A DNA stretch of 64,000 nucleotides from assembly GCF_030372275.1 (NCBI RefSeq), contig NZ_JAUDDJ010000001.1; one strand, given 5' to 3'. Both the position numbers and the translations under genes were made by a program. Shown here piece by piece: positions 15,666-24,255 of this stretch. Each line of letters opens with the position of its first letter. Position 1 is the stretch's first letter. Source of the DNA: Lawsonibacter sp900766145 (GTDB lineage: Bacteria > Bacillota > Clostridia > Oscillospirales > Oscillospiraceae). The notes beneath the pieces are model-generated. The model was given only the letters and a program-made list of their open reading frames with translations. It was not told the origin of the DNA and did no database searches.

Positions 15666-16752
15666 ATTCTCCCAACAGATTCTGTTTGACGTGGACCACA
15701 AAGTCCTGCACATTGGTGACGATGGTCTTCACCGACAGACTGCCCCGGTCCCGCAGCTTGTTCACCGCGAACTCCGAAATATCCACCGAATAGAAGAACA
15801 GAGGGCGCACCTCTCCGTCCACCACCCGGAAACAGGGGGTCATATTTCCCGTGGCCACGGTATGCAGCGTGGTGGCCATGCAGATGATGGTGGTGGCGTT
15901 TCGCACCAGGTTGCGCATGGCGTCCTGGCCCTGATAAACGTCGCCGTACACCTCAGGCAGAGGGCCGTCATCCCGCACGGAGCCAACCAGAACAAAGGGC
16001 ACGTTGTGGTGTACGCACTGGTACATCACTCCGTCCTTGACCTTGCCCGACTCCACAAAGGCCTGGATGGACCCCATCCGCCGCACCTCATTGATGGTAT
16101 CGATGTGGTTATAGTGGCCATTGGGCTGGGACTGCTGGGTATAGATGTCCTGGCCCAGCGCGGTACCCAGATAGCCCGCCTCCAGGTCGTGGGTAGCCAG
16201 GGCGTTGCCTGCCATCACGCCGTTGACATAGCCCTGGCGCACCAGAGCGGCAAAGGCGGCCCGGGAGCGGGAGTCAAAGACACAGGCCGGACCCATGACC
16301 CACAGGATGTTGCCGTGCTGCCGCTCATAGCGCAGCAGCTGATAGAGGTTGTCGTAGTCCACCGAGTAGGCGGTCTCCCGGCTGCGGCCCTGGCGGAAGG
16401 CAAAGACCTCCTGCTCTCCCTGCTGGTCTACAAAGCAGTCCGGGTGGACATAGATGCCCTGAGAGCCGTCCTCAGACCGGCCGACCGCCACCAGATCGCC
16501 CTGCTTCACATTGCGAAACTCTACCACGGAGACCTTCCCGTCCCGGACTACGGCCACACAGTCCATCCGGCTGTCCTCCGCCAACACCCACTGGCCGTGG
16601 ATGCGGAAATATTCCGGGAACATAGTGGTGGCGTGGTAGTTATCCGGCATCACGCCGTCTTTCTCTGCCGGGACCAACTGCACATCCGGTGCATTGTCCA
16701 GGCCCAGAGCAACAAAATCCGGTGCTTGATATTTGGGAAGTGCGAAACTCAT
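15664..16752 (-). CDS. TIGR00300-type LOR/SDH-like protein, probable ornithine cyclodeaminase
   Basis: This 362-residue protein has VMGPACVFDSRS, VMAGNALATHDLE, YNHIDTINEVRRMGSI, VPFVLVGSVRDDGPLPEV and MATTLHTVATGNM. These are the conserved blocks of TIGR00300, the family that includes the archaeal ornithine cyclodeaminase and the C-terminal half of cyanobacterial AgrE/ArgZ. The expected reaction is NAD-dependent conversion of ornithine to proline plus ammonia. It lies just downstream of the arginine operon on the same strand, separated by tRNA-Ala, which suits an ornithine-consuming role. Start at 16752: GGAGGT 8 bases upstream; a longer ATG lacks this. Substrate assignment is by family and context. 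Confidence 0.75.
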   Translation of the reverse strand: MSFALPKYQAPDFVALGLDNAPDVQLVPAEKDGVMPDNYHATTMFPEYFRIHGQWVLAEDSRMDCVAVVRDGKVSVVEFRNVKQGDLVAVGRSEDGSQGIYVHPDCFVDQQGEQEVFAFRQGRSRETAYSVDYDNLYQLLRYERQHGNILWVMGPACVFDSRSRAAFAALVRQGYVNGVMAGNALATHDLEAGYLGTALGQDIYTQQSQPNGHYNHIDTINEVRRMGSIQAFVESGKVKDGVMYQCVHHNVPFVLVGSVRDDGPLPEVYGDVYQGQDAMRNLVRNATTIICMATTLHTVATGNMTPCFRVVDGEVRPLFFYSVDISEFAVNKLRDRGSLSVKTIVTNVQDFVVHVKQNLLGE

Positions 16753-16812
16753 GGTAAGGGACCTCCAGAAAACGGGAATCAAATAAACTAGACCGGGCTC
16801 TTCCCCGGTATC

Positions 16813-16843
16813 AAAAAAATAACCACACCGTAATTGGTGTGGT
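16813..16843 (-). terminator. Intrinsic terminator after tRNA-Ala
   Basis: On the minus strand ACCACACC (16843-16836) pairs with GGTGTGGT (16829-16822), followed by a run of T (16819-16813). It lies directly after the tRNA-Ala 3' end. Confidence 0.8.
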
Positions 16844-16848
16844 CATTT

Positions 16849-16924
<76 letters not shown>

Positions 16925-17020
16925 AAGTGGTTATGTCCTGCAACGGACAACAACGATATATTACCAGATGTTTTCCCTTCTGTCAACATCTTTTTTCAAT
17001 TTTTTCGTTTTTTCTTTTTT

Positions 17021-17055
17021 GGGGGAACAGGCACCGAAAAAGCGCCTGTTCCCCC
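17021..17055. repeat. GC-rich perfect hairpin flanked by A/T tracts
   Basis: GGGGGAACAGGC (17021-17032) and GCCTGTTCCCCC (17044-17055) form a 12-bp stem. In the direction of argF transcription (minus) it is followed by an A-rich, not T-rich, stretch, so it does not have the form of a standard terminator. The flanking tracts extend the pairing. It may stabilise the arg mRNA 3' end or be processed. Confidence 0.5.
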
Positions 17056-17065
17056 AAAGAAAAAC

Positions 17066-17986
17066 TTAGTCCTCGCCGCCCATCAGCAGATACATGACCG
17101 CCTTCTGAGCGTGCAGGCGGTTCTCCGCCTCGTCAAAGATCTCCTCGGCGTGCTCCTCAAACACGTCGGCGGTGATCTCCTCGCCCCGGTGGGCGGGCAG
17201 ACAGTGCTGTACCATGCAGCCGGGGTTGGTGAGCGCCATCAGCTCCTTGTTCACCTGATAGCCCACAAAGGCCTTCTCACGGACAGCCTTCTCCTCCTCC
17301 TGGCCCATGGAAGCCCACACGTCGGTGAACACCACATCGGCGCCCACGGCGGCCTCCTTGGGGTCGCGGCAGAGGGTAAACTTGAAGTTGGGATCACTCT
17401 TGGTGAAGGCAAGCACATCGGGGTGGGGATCATAGCCCTCGGGGCAAGCCACCGCCACTTCCATGCCGGTCTTCAGGCCGCCTACGATCAGGGAGTTGGC
17501 CATGTTGTTGCCGTCTCCGATGTAGCACATCTTCAGCCCTTCCAGCACAGTCTTGTGCTCCCGGACGGTCATCAGGTCGGCCAGCACCTGGCAGGGGTGA
17601 CAGAAGTCGGTCAGGCCGTTGATGACGGGGATATTGGCGTGGGCCGCCAGGGTCTCCACTTCCTCCTGGGCGAAGGTACGGATCATGATGCCGTCACAGT
17701 AGCGCAGCAGCACCCGGGCGGTGTCCTCCACCGGCTCGCCCCGGCCGATCTGGCTCTCCTTGCTGGAGAGGAACAGGGCGTGACCGCCCAGCTGATACAT
17801 GCCGGTCTCAAAGGAGACACGGGTACGGGTAGAATTCTTCTCAAAAATCATGGCCAGGGTCTTGCCCTTGAGCTTGTCATGGGCAATGCCGTGCTTCTGG
17901 CTGAATTTCAGCTGGTCGGCGGTGTCCAGGATCTTCAAAATCTCCTCGCCGGACAGGTCCAGCAGCTTTAACAGGTCTTTTTTCAT
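17066..17986 (-). CDS. argF: Ornithine carbamoyltransferase
   Basis: This 306-residue cytosolic enzyme makes citrulline from ornithine and carbamoyl phosphate in arginine synthesis. The carbamoyl-phosphate site STRTR is at residues 52-56. HPCQ, the ornithine-specific DVWASMGQE and the catalytic HCLPAHRGEE are all present. Length is normal. It is the last gene of the argG-H-C-B-F run, 26 bases after the argB-like gene. The anabolic role is inferred from the operon; catabolic enzymes look alike. Confidence 0.95.
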   Translation of the reverse strand: MKKDLLKLLDLSGEEILKILDTADQLKFSQKHGIAHDKLKGKTLAMIFEKNSTRTRVSFETGMYQLGGHALFLSSKESQIGRGEPVEDTARVLLRYCDGIMIRTFAQEEVETLAAHANIPVINGLTDFCHPCQVLADLMTVREHKTVLEGLKMCYIGDGNNMANSLIVGGLKTGMEVAVACPEGYDPHPDVLAFTKSDPNFKFTLCRDPKEAAVGADVVFTDVWASMGQEEEKAVREKAFVGYQVNKELMALTNPGCMVQHCLPAHRGEEITADVFEEHAEEIFDEAENRLHAQKAVMYLLMGGED

Positions 17987-18012
17987 GGTAATTCCCCTCT
18001 TCCAGCGAAATA

Positions 18013-18870
18013 TCAGTGGGTCAGCATGGTGCCGATGCCTTCATCAGACAGCAGCTCCAGCAGGATGGCGTGAGGCACAGTGCCGTCCAGGAAGGTGGCG
18101 GACTTGACGCCGGAGCGCACCGCCTCCACGCTGCAGTTCACCTTGTGTACCATGATCTGAGAGATGGCGCCGGAGCGGATGAGGGCAGGCACCTTGGACA
18201 GGTGCAGCTCGGGCATGGGAGCGTCGGGGTCGTCGGGGTTCTGGAGCATGGACTCCTTGTCGGTGAGCTGGATGAGCTTCTCCGCTCCCAGAGCCACCGC
18301 CAGCTTGGCGGCTGCCACATTGGCGCTGACGGAATATACATTGGCCAGGCCGTCGGCCCCCTGGGCCACGGTGGCGATGACAGGGATATAGCCCTGATTC
18401 AGGAAGCTGTTGACCATGGTCACGTCCACCTTAGCCACCTCGCCGGTGCGGCCGTAGGCCGGGCTGATGGTCTTGGCGGAGAGCAGACCGCCGTCAATGC
18501 CGCACAGGCCGATGGCCTTGCCGCCCTTCTGATTCAGCGCGGACACCAGGCCCTTGTTCACCTTGCCGCACAGCACCTGCTGCACCACATCCAGGGCGTC
18601 GTCGTTCACGCAGGGGTAGCCGTCCTTATACTGCAGCTCCATCCCCGCGTCCTTCAGGGCCTGCTTGGCCTCGGGGCCGATGCCGTGGACCAGCACCACC
18701 TTGATGCCCACCAGGCGCAGCATGATGATGTCGGACATCACTGCCTCCCGCAGCTCGGGGTCGGTCATAGGCACGCCGCCGCAGTTGATGACCACGATCT
18801 TTCCATTATACTGCTGGATGTAAGGCAGGGCTTCGGTAAGCACTTTCGCACGATCCAGATTTGCATCCAT
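18013..18870 (-). CDS. argB: ArgB-like (acetylglutamate kinase family) protein lacking canonical active-site residues
   Basis: This 285-residue amino-acid-kinase-fold protein is collinear with ArgB from IQQYNGKIVVINCGG to the DEGIGTML end. Key positions differ from functional kinases. The phosphate-binding lysine of the usual IKYGG is Asn (INCGG). HGGGP is HGIGP. The substrate arginine region GLRVT reads DGYPCVN. NINAD is SVSAN, losing both Asn and the catalytic Asp. GGMIPK is SQIMVHK, with only the Lys kept. The gene is intact, well translated (GGGAGG before ATG 18870) and in the right operon place. It may be a diverged paralogue, a regulatory subunit or an enzyme with another substrate. The symbol reflects position and fold only. 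Confidence 0.75.
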   Translation of the reverse strand: MDANLDRAKVLTEALPYIQQYNGKIVVINCGGVPMTDPELREAVMSDIIMLRLVGIKVVLVHGIGPEAKQALKDAGMELQYKDGYPCVNDDALDVVQQVLCGKVNKGLVSALNQKGGKAIGLCGIDGGLLSAKTISPAYGRTGEVAKVDVTMVNSFLNQGYIPVIATVAQGADGLANVYSVSANVAAAKLAVALGAEKLIQLTDKESMLQNPDDPDAPMPELHLSKVPALIRSGAISQIMVHKVNCSVEAVRSGVKSATFLDGTVPHAILLELLSDEGIGTMLTH

Positions 18871-18908
18871 AATAGGTTCCTCCCTCTCTATGTATTGGCC
18901 GGGCCGGA

Positions 18909-19856
18909 TCACTCCACCTTCAAGCCGGTGGTCTCCGGGAATCCCAGCATCAGATTCAGGTTTTGAATGGCCGCTGCGGCCACTCCTTTGCCCAGATTGT
19001 CAAAGCGGGCGGTGAGCAGGGTCTGCTCCTCCCGGCCGCACACGGTGATCTCCAGCCGGTCGGTGCCCGCCATGGTATTGGATACCAGCCGGGGGCCCTG
19101 GCTTCCAAAGGGAGCTACTGAGACCAGGGTCTGGTCCTGGTAGTAGCTCTGGAGCATCTCACAGATATCCTGAGCGGTGGGTGCCCCCCGCAGCAGACGG
19201 TTCTGTAAGGTCACCGAGGTGGCCATACCGCTATACATGTCGCTTAAAACGGGGACAAACACCGGGGGGTACTCCAGGCCGGCAATGTGCTGCATCTCAT
19301 TGAGGTGATTGTGGCACAGGCCCAGAGAATAGAGGGCCGGTGCGGCCAGAGCCGGGTCCCGGTTAGGGTCCTCGTACTCCGCAATCATGTCCTTTCCCCC
19401 GCCGGAGTAGCCGGTAATGGAGAAACAGGACACCGGATAGTCCGGGGGCAGTATCCCCATCTGTACCAACGGGGCTACCGTGGAGAGAAAGCCAGAGGCG
19501 TGGCACCCCGGGTTGGACACCCGCTTGGAAAAGCGGATGCGCTGGCGCTGGCCGGGAAGCAGTTCCGCAAAGCCGTACACCCAGCCCGGCGTGGTACGGT
19601 GGGCTGGCGAGGTATCGATGATGCGGGTATTGGGGTTATCCACCAGCTCCACCGCTTGGGCCGCCGTCTCCTCCGGGAGACACAGGATAGCCAGGTCCGC
19701 CTCGTTGAGCAGCTTGCGCCGCTCCTCCACATCCCGGCGCTTCTCCGGGTCGATGAGTAAAAACTCCAGGTCGCCGCGGCGGGACAGCTGCTCATACAGC
19801 CGCGCGCCTACCACGCCGCCCTTTCCGTCAATAAAGACCTTTGGGGTCTTGCCCAT
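18909..19856 (-). CDS. argC: N-acetyl-gamma-glutamyl-phosphate reductase (short type)
   Basis: This roughly 315-residue NADP-dependent enzyme reduces acetylglutamyl phosphate to the semialdehyde in arginine synthesis. The nucleotide-binding N-terminus (VFIDGKGGVVGARLYEQL), the catalytic cysteine in SNPGCHASGF and the ITGYSGGGK motif are present. The length matches the shorter class 2 ArgC rather than the 345-residue class 1. Start: ATG 19856, with AAAGGG at proper spacing; upstream extensions lack a ribosome site. It lies 38 bases before the argB-like gene in the operon. Confidence 0.92.
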   Translation of the reverse strand: MGKTPKVFIDGKGGVVGARLYEQLSRRGDLEFLLIDPEKRRDVEERRKLLNEADLAILCLPEETAAQAVELVDNPNTRIIDTSPAHRTTPGWVYGFAELLPGQRQRIRFSKRVSNPGCHASGFLSTVAPLVQMGILPPDYPVSCFSITGYSGGGKDMIAEYEDPNRDPALAAPALYSLGLCHNHLNEMQHIAGLEYPPVFVPVLSDMYSGMATSVTLQNRLLRGAPTAQDICEMLQSYYQDQTLVSVAPFGSQGPRLVSNTMAGTDRLEITVCGREEQTLLTARFDNLGKGVAAAAIQNLNLMLGFPETTGLKVE

Positions 19857-19943
19857 AAGGATCATCCCTTTACGTGGTGTAAGAGGGTCGGGGCCCTCTC
19901 CGTACCCATTGTACCCCCCGGCCCTCTTGCCCACAAGAAAAAA

Positions 19944-21323
19944 TTACTTGCGCTGCTGGATAAACTCCTCGATGAGCGCGATCTGCTTGAGCACCGACTC
20001 CTTGGCGGGGCCGCCGTAGACGGTACGGCCGTTGACGCAGTGCTTGAGGGACATGGCCTCGTACACGCCCTCGTCGAACAGGTCGCAGATGGCCCGGAAG
20101 TCCCGCAGGGTGAGGGTATCCAGGGTCTCGTGGTTCTTGATGCACAGATTGACCAGACGGCCCACGATCATATAGGCCTCCCGGAAGGGCAGGCCCTTCT
20201 TCACCAAGTAGTCGGCGCAGTCTGTGGCGGTAATGAAGCCGCCGGCGGCCGCCCGCTCCATGTTGTGCCGCCGCACGGACAGGGTGTTCACCATGGCCGC
20301 AAAGACAGGCAGACAGATCTCCACCGTGTCGATGGCGTCAAACAGGGCTTCCTTGTCCTCCTGCATGTCCTTGTTGTAAGCCAGAGGCAGGCCCTTCATC
20401 ATAGTCAGCAGAGTGATGAGGGAGCCGTATACCCGGCCCGTCTTGCCCCGGACCAGCTCGGCCACGTCGGGGTTCTTCTTCTGGGGCATGATGGAGGAGC
20501 CGGTGGAGTAGGCGTCGTCCAGGTCCACGAACTTAAACTCCCAGGAACACCACAGGATGATCTCCTCGGAGAACCGGGACAGGTGCATCATCAGAATGGA
20601 CAGGGCGGACAGCAGCTCGATGGCGTAGTCACGGTCGGAGACCGAGTCCATGGAGTTGTCGGTGGGCTTCTTAAAGCCCAGAGCCTGGGCGGTAGCAAAG
20701 CGGTCGATGTCATAGGTGGTGGTGGCCAGAGCACCGGCGCCCAGGGGGCACTCATCCAGACGCTCCAGGCAGTCCTCCAGACGGGTCACGTCCCGCTTGA
20801 ACATGTTGGCGTAAGCCATCATGTAGTGACCGAAGGTGGTGGGCTGGGCCCGCTGCAGGTGGGTGTAGCCGGGCATAACAGTGTCGGTGTGCTCCTTGGC
20901 CTTCTCCACCAGCACCTCCTCCAGGTCCAGGATCTTCCCGATGATGACAGGGATCTCCTCCTTCACGTACAGGCGGGTGTCCACCGCCACCTGGTCGTTC
21001 CGGGACCGGGCAGTGTGCAGCCGCTTGCCCGCGTCGCCGATGCGCTGGGTGAGCAGGGTCTCGATGTTCATGTGGATATCTTCGTTGTCCACGGAGAACT
21101 CCACCTTATCTGCCTCAATGTCCTCCAGGATGGCCTTCAGGCCTTCCACGATGGACTCCACTTCGTGCTCCTCGATGATGCCCTGCTTGCCCAGCATCTG
21201 CGCGTGAGCGATGGAGCCAGCGATATCCTGCTTGTAGAGCCGGGCATCGAACTGGATGGAGGAGTTAAAATCATTGACAAGAGTGTCGGTCTCTTTCTGG
21301 AACCGACCAGCCCAGAGTTTCAT
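19944..21323 (-). CDS. argH: Argininosuccinate lyase
   Basis: This 459-residue enzyme of the fumarase/aspartase superfamily splits argininosuccinate into arginine and fumarate. The signature GSSIMPQKKNP is intact, along with TARSRNDQVAVDTRLY and PGYTHLQRAQP carrying the catalytic residues. Length is standard. It is second in the arg operon, after a 234-base structured gap from argG, and 87 bases before argC. No anomalies are seen. Confidence 0.97.
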   Translation of the reverse strand: MKLWAGRFQKETDTLVNDFNSSIQFDARLYKQDIAGSIAHAQMLGKQGIIEEHEVESIVEGLKAILEDIEADKVEFSVDNEDIHMNIETLLTQRIGDAGKRLHTARSRNDQVAVDTRLYVKEEIPVIIGKILDLEEVLVEKAKEHTDTVMPGYTHLQRAQPTTFGHYMMAYANMFKRDVTRLEDCLERLDECPLGAGALATTTYDIDRFATAQALGFKKPTDNSMDSVSDRDYAIELLSALSILMMHLSRFSEEIILWCSWEFKFVDLDDAYSTGSSIMPQKKNPDVAELVRGKTGRVYGSLITLLTMMKGLPLAYNKDMQEDKEALFDAIDTVEICLPVFAAMVNTLSVRRHNMERAAAGGFITATDCADYLVKKGLPFREAYMIVGRLVNLCIKNHETLDTLTLRDFRAICDLFDEGVYEAMSLKHCVNGRTVYGGPAKESVLKQIALIEEFIQQRK

Positions 21324-21557
21324 ACCATTCTCTCCTTTGATATGCGAAGAGCGAATGACCTGCGGCCATTCGCCTCGCAGAATTTCCGCCGCGGCGGAAA
21401 TAAATTTTAAAACGTCCGGAATACGATGTTATCACGCTTCGCCTGCTCGCCACGCGCGGCTTCCCTCCGACTCGGAACACAAACAGAATTGCGGGGCAAT
21501 TCTTGGTTTGTATTCCTCGCTTCAGTCCATCCGCGCTGCTCGTGACGGCTCAGACGC
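21324..21557 (-). repeat. Structured argG-argH intergenic segment with three hairpins
   Basis: This 234-base stretch separates argG from argH. It holds GCGAATG/CATTCGC (21351-21357/21367-21373), a perfect 20-bp self-complementary palindrome (21382-21401, ATTTCCGCCG plus its complement) and a two-part hairpin (CAAAC 21480-21484 with GTTTG 21506-21510 around AGAATTGC/GCAATTCT). No open frame of note is present. No terminator T-run is seen in the arg direction. It could be an inserted repeat element or an mRNA processing/stability region within the operon. Confidence 0.5.
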
Positions 21558-22775
21558 TCACTTCAACTTTCCCTGATCCCGCATGGCCTGGACGGTATCG
21601 GGCAGGCCCCACAGATTGATGAAGCCGGTGGCGTCATCCTGGTTGTAGTCGCTCTCCTCGAAGGTGACCAGGTTCTCAGAGTAGAGGGTCTCAGGAGAGG
21701 TGACGGAAGAGGTGATGATGTTGCCCTTGTAGAGTTTGAGCTTCACGGTGCCGGTGACGTGCTTCTGGGTGTCAAAGGCAAAGGCAGTGAGGGCCTCCCG
21801 CAGGGGGGTGAACCACTTGCCGTTGTAGATGAGGTCGGCAAAGTCCACGGCCAGCTTGCTCTTCATGTGCTTGGTGTCCTTGTCCAGGGTGATCATCTCC
21901 AGCACCTCGTGGGCCTTGTAGAGGATGGTGCCGCCGGGAGTCTCGTAGACGCCCCGGTCCTTCATGCCCACCAGCCGGTTCTCCACGATGTCCAGGATAC
22001 CGATGCCGTTGGCGCCGCCCAGCTTGTTGAGCTTGCGGATGATGTCGCTGGCCTTCATCTTCTCGCCGTCGATGGCCACGGGCCAGCCCTTCTCAAAGTC
22101 CAGGGTGACATAGGTGGGGGCGTCGGGAGCCATGGCGGGGGACACGCCCATCTCCAGGAAGCCGGGCTTGTCGTACTGGGGCTCGTTGGCGGGGTCCTCC
22201 AGGTCCAGACCCTCGTGGCTCAGGTGCCACAGGTTCTTATCCTTGGAGTAGTTGGTTTCACGGCTGATCTTCAGGGGCACGTTGTGAGCCTCGGCGTAGT
22301 CAATCTCCTCGTCACGGCCCTTGATGTCCCACTCTCTCCAGGGAGCGATGATCTTCATCTCGGGAGCGAAGCGCTTGATGCCCAGTTCGAACCGGACCTG
22401 ATCGTTACCCTTACCGGTGCAGCCGTGGCAGATGGCGTCGGCGCCCTCCTTCTTGGCGATCTCTACCAGACGCTTGGCAATGATGGGCCGGGCAAAGGCG
22501 GTACCCAGCAGGTACTCCTCATACTTGGCACCCATCATCATGGAGGGAACGATCACGTCGTCCACCATCTCATCGGTGAGGTCCTCAATGTACAGCTTGG
22601 AGGCGCCGGTCTTGATGGCCTTCTCCTCCAGGCCGTCCAGCTCGTCGCCCTGGCCCACATCGGCGGCCACAGCGATGATCTCAGGGTTGTTGTAGTTCTC
22701 CTTCAGCCAGGGGATGATGATGGATGTATCCAAACCGCCGGAATAGGCCAGCACTACTTTTTTAATCTCACTCAT
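21558..22775 (-). CDS. argG: Argininosuccinate synthase
   Basis: This 405-residue enzyme joins citrulline and aspartate using ATP. The PP-loop AYSGGLDTS is near residues 9-17, and GCTGKGNDQVRFE and RETNYSKDKNLW are intact. Normal length. It is the first gene of the arg operon. The AT-rich upstream region carries an ARG-box-like palindrome at 22970-22985, suggesting ArgR-mediated repression by arginine. GGGAGGAAGAAC precedes the ATG. Confidence 0.97.
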   Translation of the reverse strand: MSEIKKVVLAYSGGLDTSIIIPWLKENYNNPEIIAVAADVGQGDELDGLEEKAIKTGASKLYIEDLTDEMVDDVIVPSMMMGAKYEEYLLGTAFARPIIAKRLVEIAKKEGADAICHGCTGKGNDQVRFELGIKRFAPEMKIIAPWREWDIKGRDEEIDYAEAHNVPLKISRETNYSKDKNLWHLSHEGLDLEDPANEPQYDKPGFLEMGVSPAMAPDAPTYVTLDFEKGWPVAIDGEKMKASDIIRKLNKLGGANGIGILDIVENRLVGMKDRGVYETPGGTILYKAHEVLEMITLDKDTKHMKSKLAVDFADLIYNGKWFTPLREALTAFAFDTQKHVTGTVKLKLYKGNIITSSVTSPETLYSENLVTFEESDYNQDDATGFINLWGLPDTVQAMRDQGKLK

Positions 22776-22969
22776 GTTCTTCTTCCTCCCAATTCTTTGC
22801 TTCTGCCCACCAGAGGGGCTTTCTTTTGTGTTGGCAATAGTCTACCACCAGGAGAATAAAAATGCAAGTTCGAATTGGTATAATTATTCGATATTTTCAC
22901 TATTCTTTCAGTGCATAACCAATAAAAATGAATATTATATGAATTATTCATCCTTTATATTCCATATAT

Positions 22970-22985
22970 ATGAATGTTAATTCAT
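22970..22985. promoter_or_regulatory. ARG-box-like operator upstream of argG
   Basis: ATGAATGTTAATTCAT is a perfect dyad of the form TGAAT-N4-ATTCA, matching the ArgR/AhrC box. A second imperfect cluster (TGAATTATTCA, with TGAAT just upstream) lies at about 22929-22951. Both lie in the 303-base AT-rich gap between argG (minus) and a plus-strand gene. Arginine repression of the arg operon is the expected use. Confidence 0.7.
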
Positions 22986-23005
22986 TTTCCTGCGCTTTAA
23001 AATTA

Positions 23006-23034
23006 TTGACAAACAATAATTTGTGTGTTATCAA
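23006..23034 (+). promoter_or_regulatory. Promoter of the membrane protein/HTH/secreted protein operon
   Basis: TTGACA (23006-23011), a 17-bp spacer and TATCAA (23029-23034) lie 45 bases before the ATG at 23079. The -35 is perfect and the -10 matches at four of six positions. Confidence 0.6.
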
Positions 23035-23078
23035 TAAATTAGAATTATCGAATAACAATAATTTAGGAGGTGCATACC

Positions 23079-24020
23079 ATGAAAGCAAGCCGCACAACCG
23101 GTCTGATGTGCGCCGCTGTTTTGGGTATTTTAACCGGATTCTGGGTAGGCAGCGACACCGGAATGGACCTCTCCGCCTATCTTATCCAGGCCGGTGAGGG
23201 ACTGCGTGCGCTGTCTATCTCAGGATTTTGGGGCAATTTGGCTGCCTGGGCGCTGGTACTGGCCCTGAGCGCCCTGCCCCTGCTGCTGCTCGTGCTGCCC
23301 CGGGGGCGCGGCCCCCTTGCCGTGACAGATGCTCTGCTCCCCCTCAGCACTCTGTTGCTGTTTCTGGCCCTGTTCTTCGCCGTCAATCCCACCTTGCTGA
23401 ACAGTCCGCTGCCTGAGTATTGGGTTCTGGGCGCGGCAGGCAGCGCCCTGTGTGCGGTGGTTTGCTGGCTGGTACTTCGTCTGCTGGAGCCCATGGACCG
23501 GCGTGACCTCCCCGCTCTGGCCGGACTGCTGGCCCTGCTGCTCACCACCTGCGCCCTGCTGATGGTCTTTTCCGCCGGATACAGCTCCGCCGCTGCCTTC
23601 CTGGCCAAGGCCCAGACCATCCAAGAGGGCAACACCGGCGCCCCCACCGCCGCCCAGACCACCATCTGGCTTCGCGGACTGCTAACCATTCTCACCGCCA
23701 TCCCCACACTGCTGGGCGGCGGGGTACTGCTGTGGGGCAGTGACCTGGCCCGGACCCTGGCCCGTGGTCCCTTTGAGGAAGAGGCTCTGGCCCAGTGCGA
23801 AAAAACCGCCAACGGCTGCCGCCGGGTAATCCAGGCTTCTGTTCTGATCTCCCTGGGGGCTAACCTGCTCCAGCTGGTGCTGAGTTCTGCTCTCACCAGC
23901 CAGAGCTACACCCTCTCCCTCCCCCTCCCCACTCTAGCTCTGGCCGCCGCCCTGTTTCTCCTGTGCCGCTGCATCCAGCAGGGAAAAGCCCTCCTGGACG
24001 ACAACCGCTCCATTATATAA
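23079..24020 (+). CDS. Multi-span membrane protein, DUF2975-like
   Basis: This roughly 313-residue protein has about eight hydrophobic segments. The C-terminal part (ANGCRRVIQASVLISLGANLL … CIQQGKALLDDNRSII) resembles DUF2975 proteins. These are regularly paired with a YozG-type regulator, which is exactly the next gene. The first half looks like additional spans, making it longer than the usual 150-200 residues. ATG 23079 is supported by AGGAGG 8 bases upstream. The function of such pairs is unknown; a membrane-linked regulatory role is often supposed. Confidence 0.65.
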   Translation: MKASRTTGLMCAAVLGILTGFWVGSDTGMDLSAYLIQAGEGLRALSISGFWGNLAAWALVLALSALPLLLLVLPRGRGPLAVTDALLPLSTLLLFLALFFAVNPTLLNSPLPEYWVLGAAGSALCAVVCWLVLRLLEPMDRRDLPALAGLLALLLTTCALLMVFSAGYSSAAAFLAKAQTIQEGNTGAPTAAQTTIWLRGLLTILTAIPTLLGGGVLLWGSDLARTLARGPFEEEALAQCEKTANGCRRVIQASVLISLGANLLQLVLSSALTSQSYTLSLPLPTLALAAALFLLCRCIQQGKALLDDNRSII

Positions 24021-24030
24021 GGTGGCTGCC

Positions 24031-24255
24031 ATGGCGATCACGGTACATCTCAGCGAAGTGCTGAAGGCGCGGAACATGACCTCCAAGGAGCTGTGCGCCA
24101 AGGTGGGCATCACCGAAGCCAACCTGTCCATTCTCCGCTCCGGCAAGGCCAGCGGCGTGCGTTTTCACACCATCAACAAGATCTGTTACTATCTGGACTG
24201 CGACGTGGGAGACATCCTGCGCTTCGACGGACGATTGGAGGAGAACGATGAATAA
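24031..24255 (+). CDS. YozG-like small HTH regulator
   Basis: This 74-residue protein is essentially a single Cro/C1 helix-turn-helix (LSEVLKARNMTSKELCAKVG, then NLSILRSGKASGVRFHTINK), ending CYYLDCDVGDILRF. This is the YozG form found next to DUF2975 membrane proteins. AAGGTGG precedes the ATG. The gene starts 10 bases after the membrane protein and its end overlaps the next start by 8 bases, so all three are one operon. It likely autoregulates. Confidence 0.85.
   Translation: MAITVHLSEVLKARNMTSKELCAKVGITEANLSILRSGKASGVRFHTINKICYYLDCDVGDILRFDGRLEENDE

Noticed and set aside
17021..17055. Standard intrinsic terminator for the arg operon
   Set aside because: The stem is good but the tract after it on the argF strand is A-rich rather than T-rich.
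22776..23005. T-box or arginine riboswitch before argG
   Set aside because: No specifier-loop layout, T-box core or terminator/antiterminator pair is seen; only AT-rich DNA with ARG-box-like dyads.
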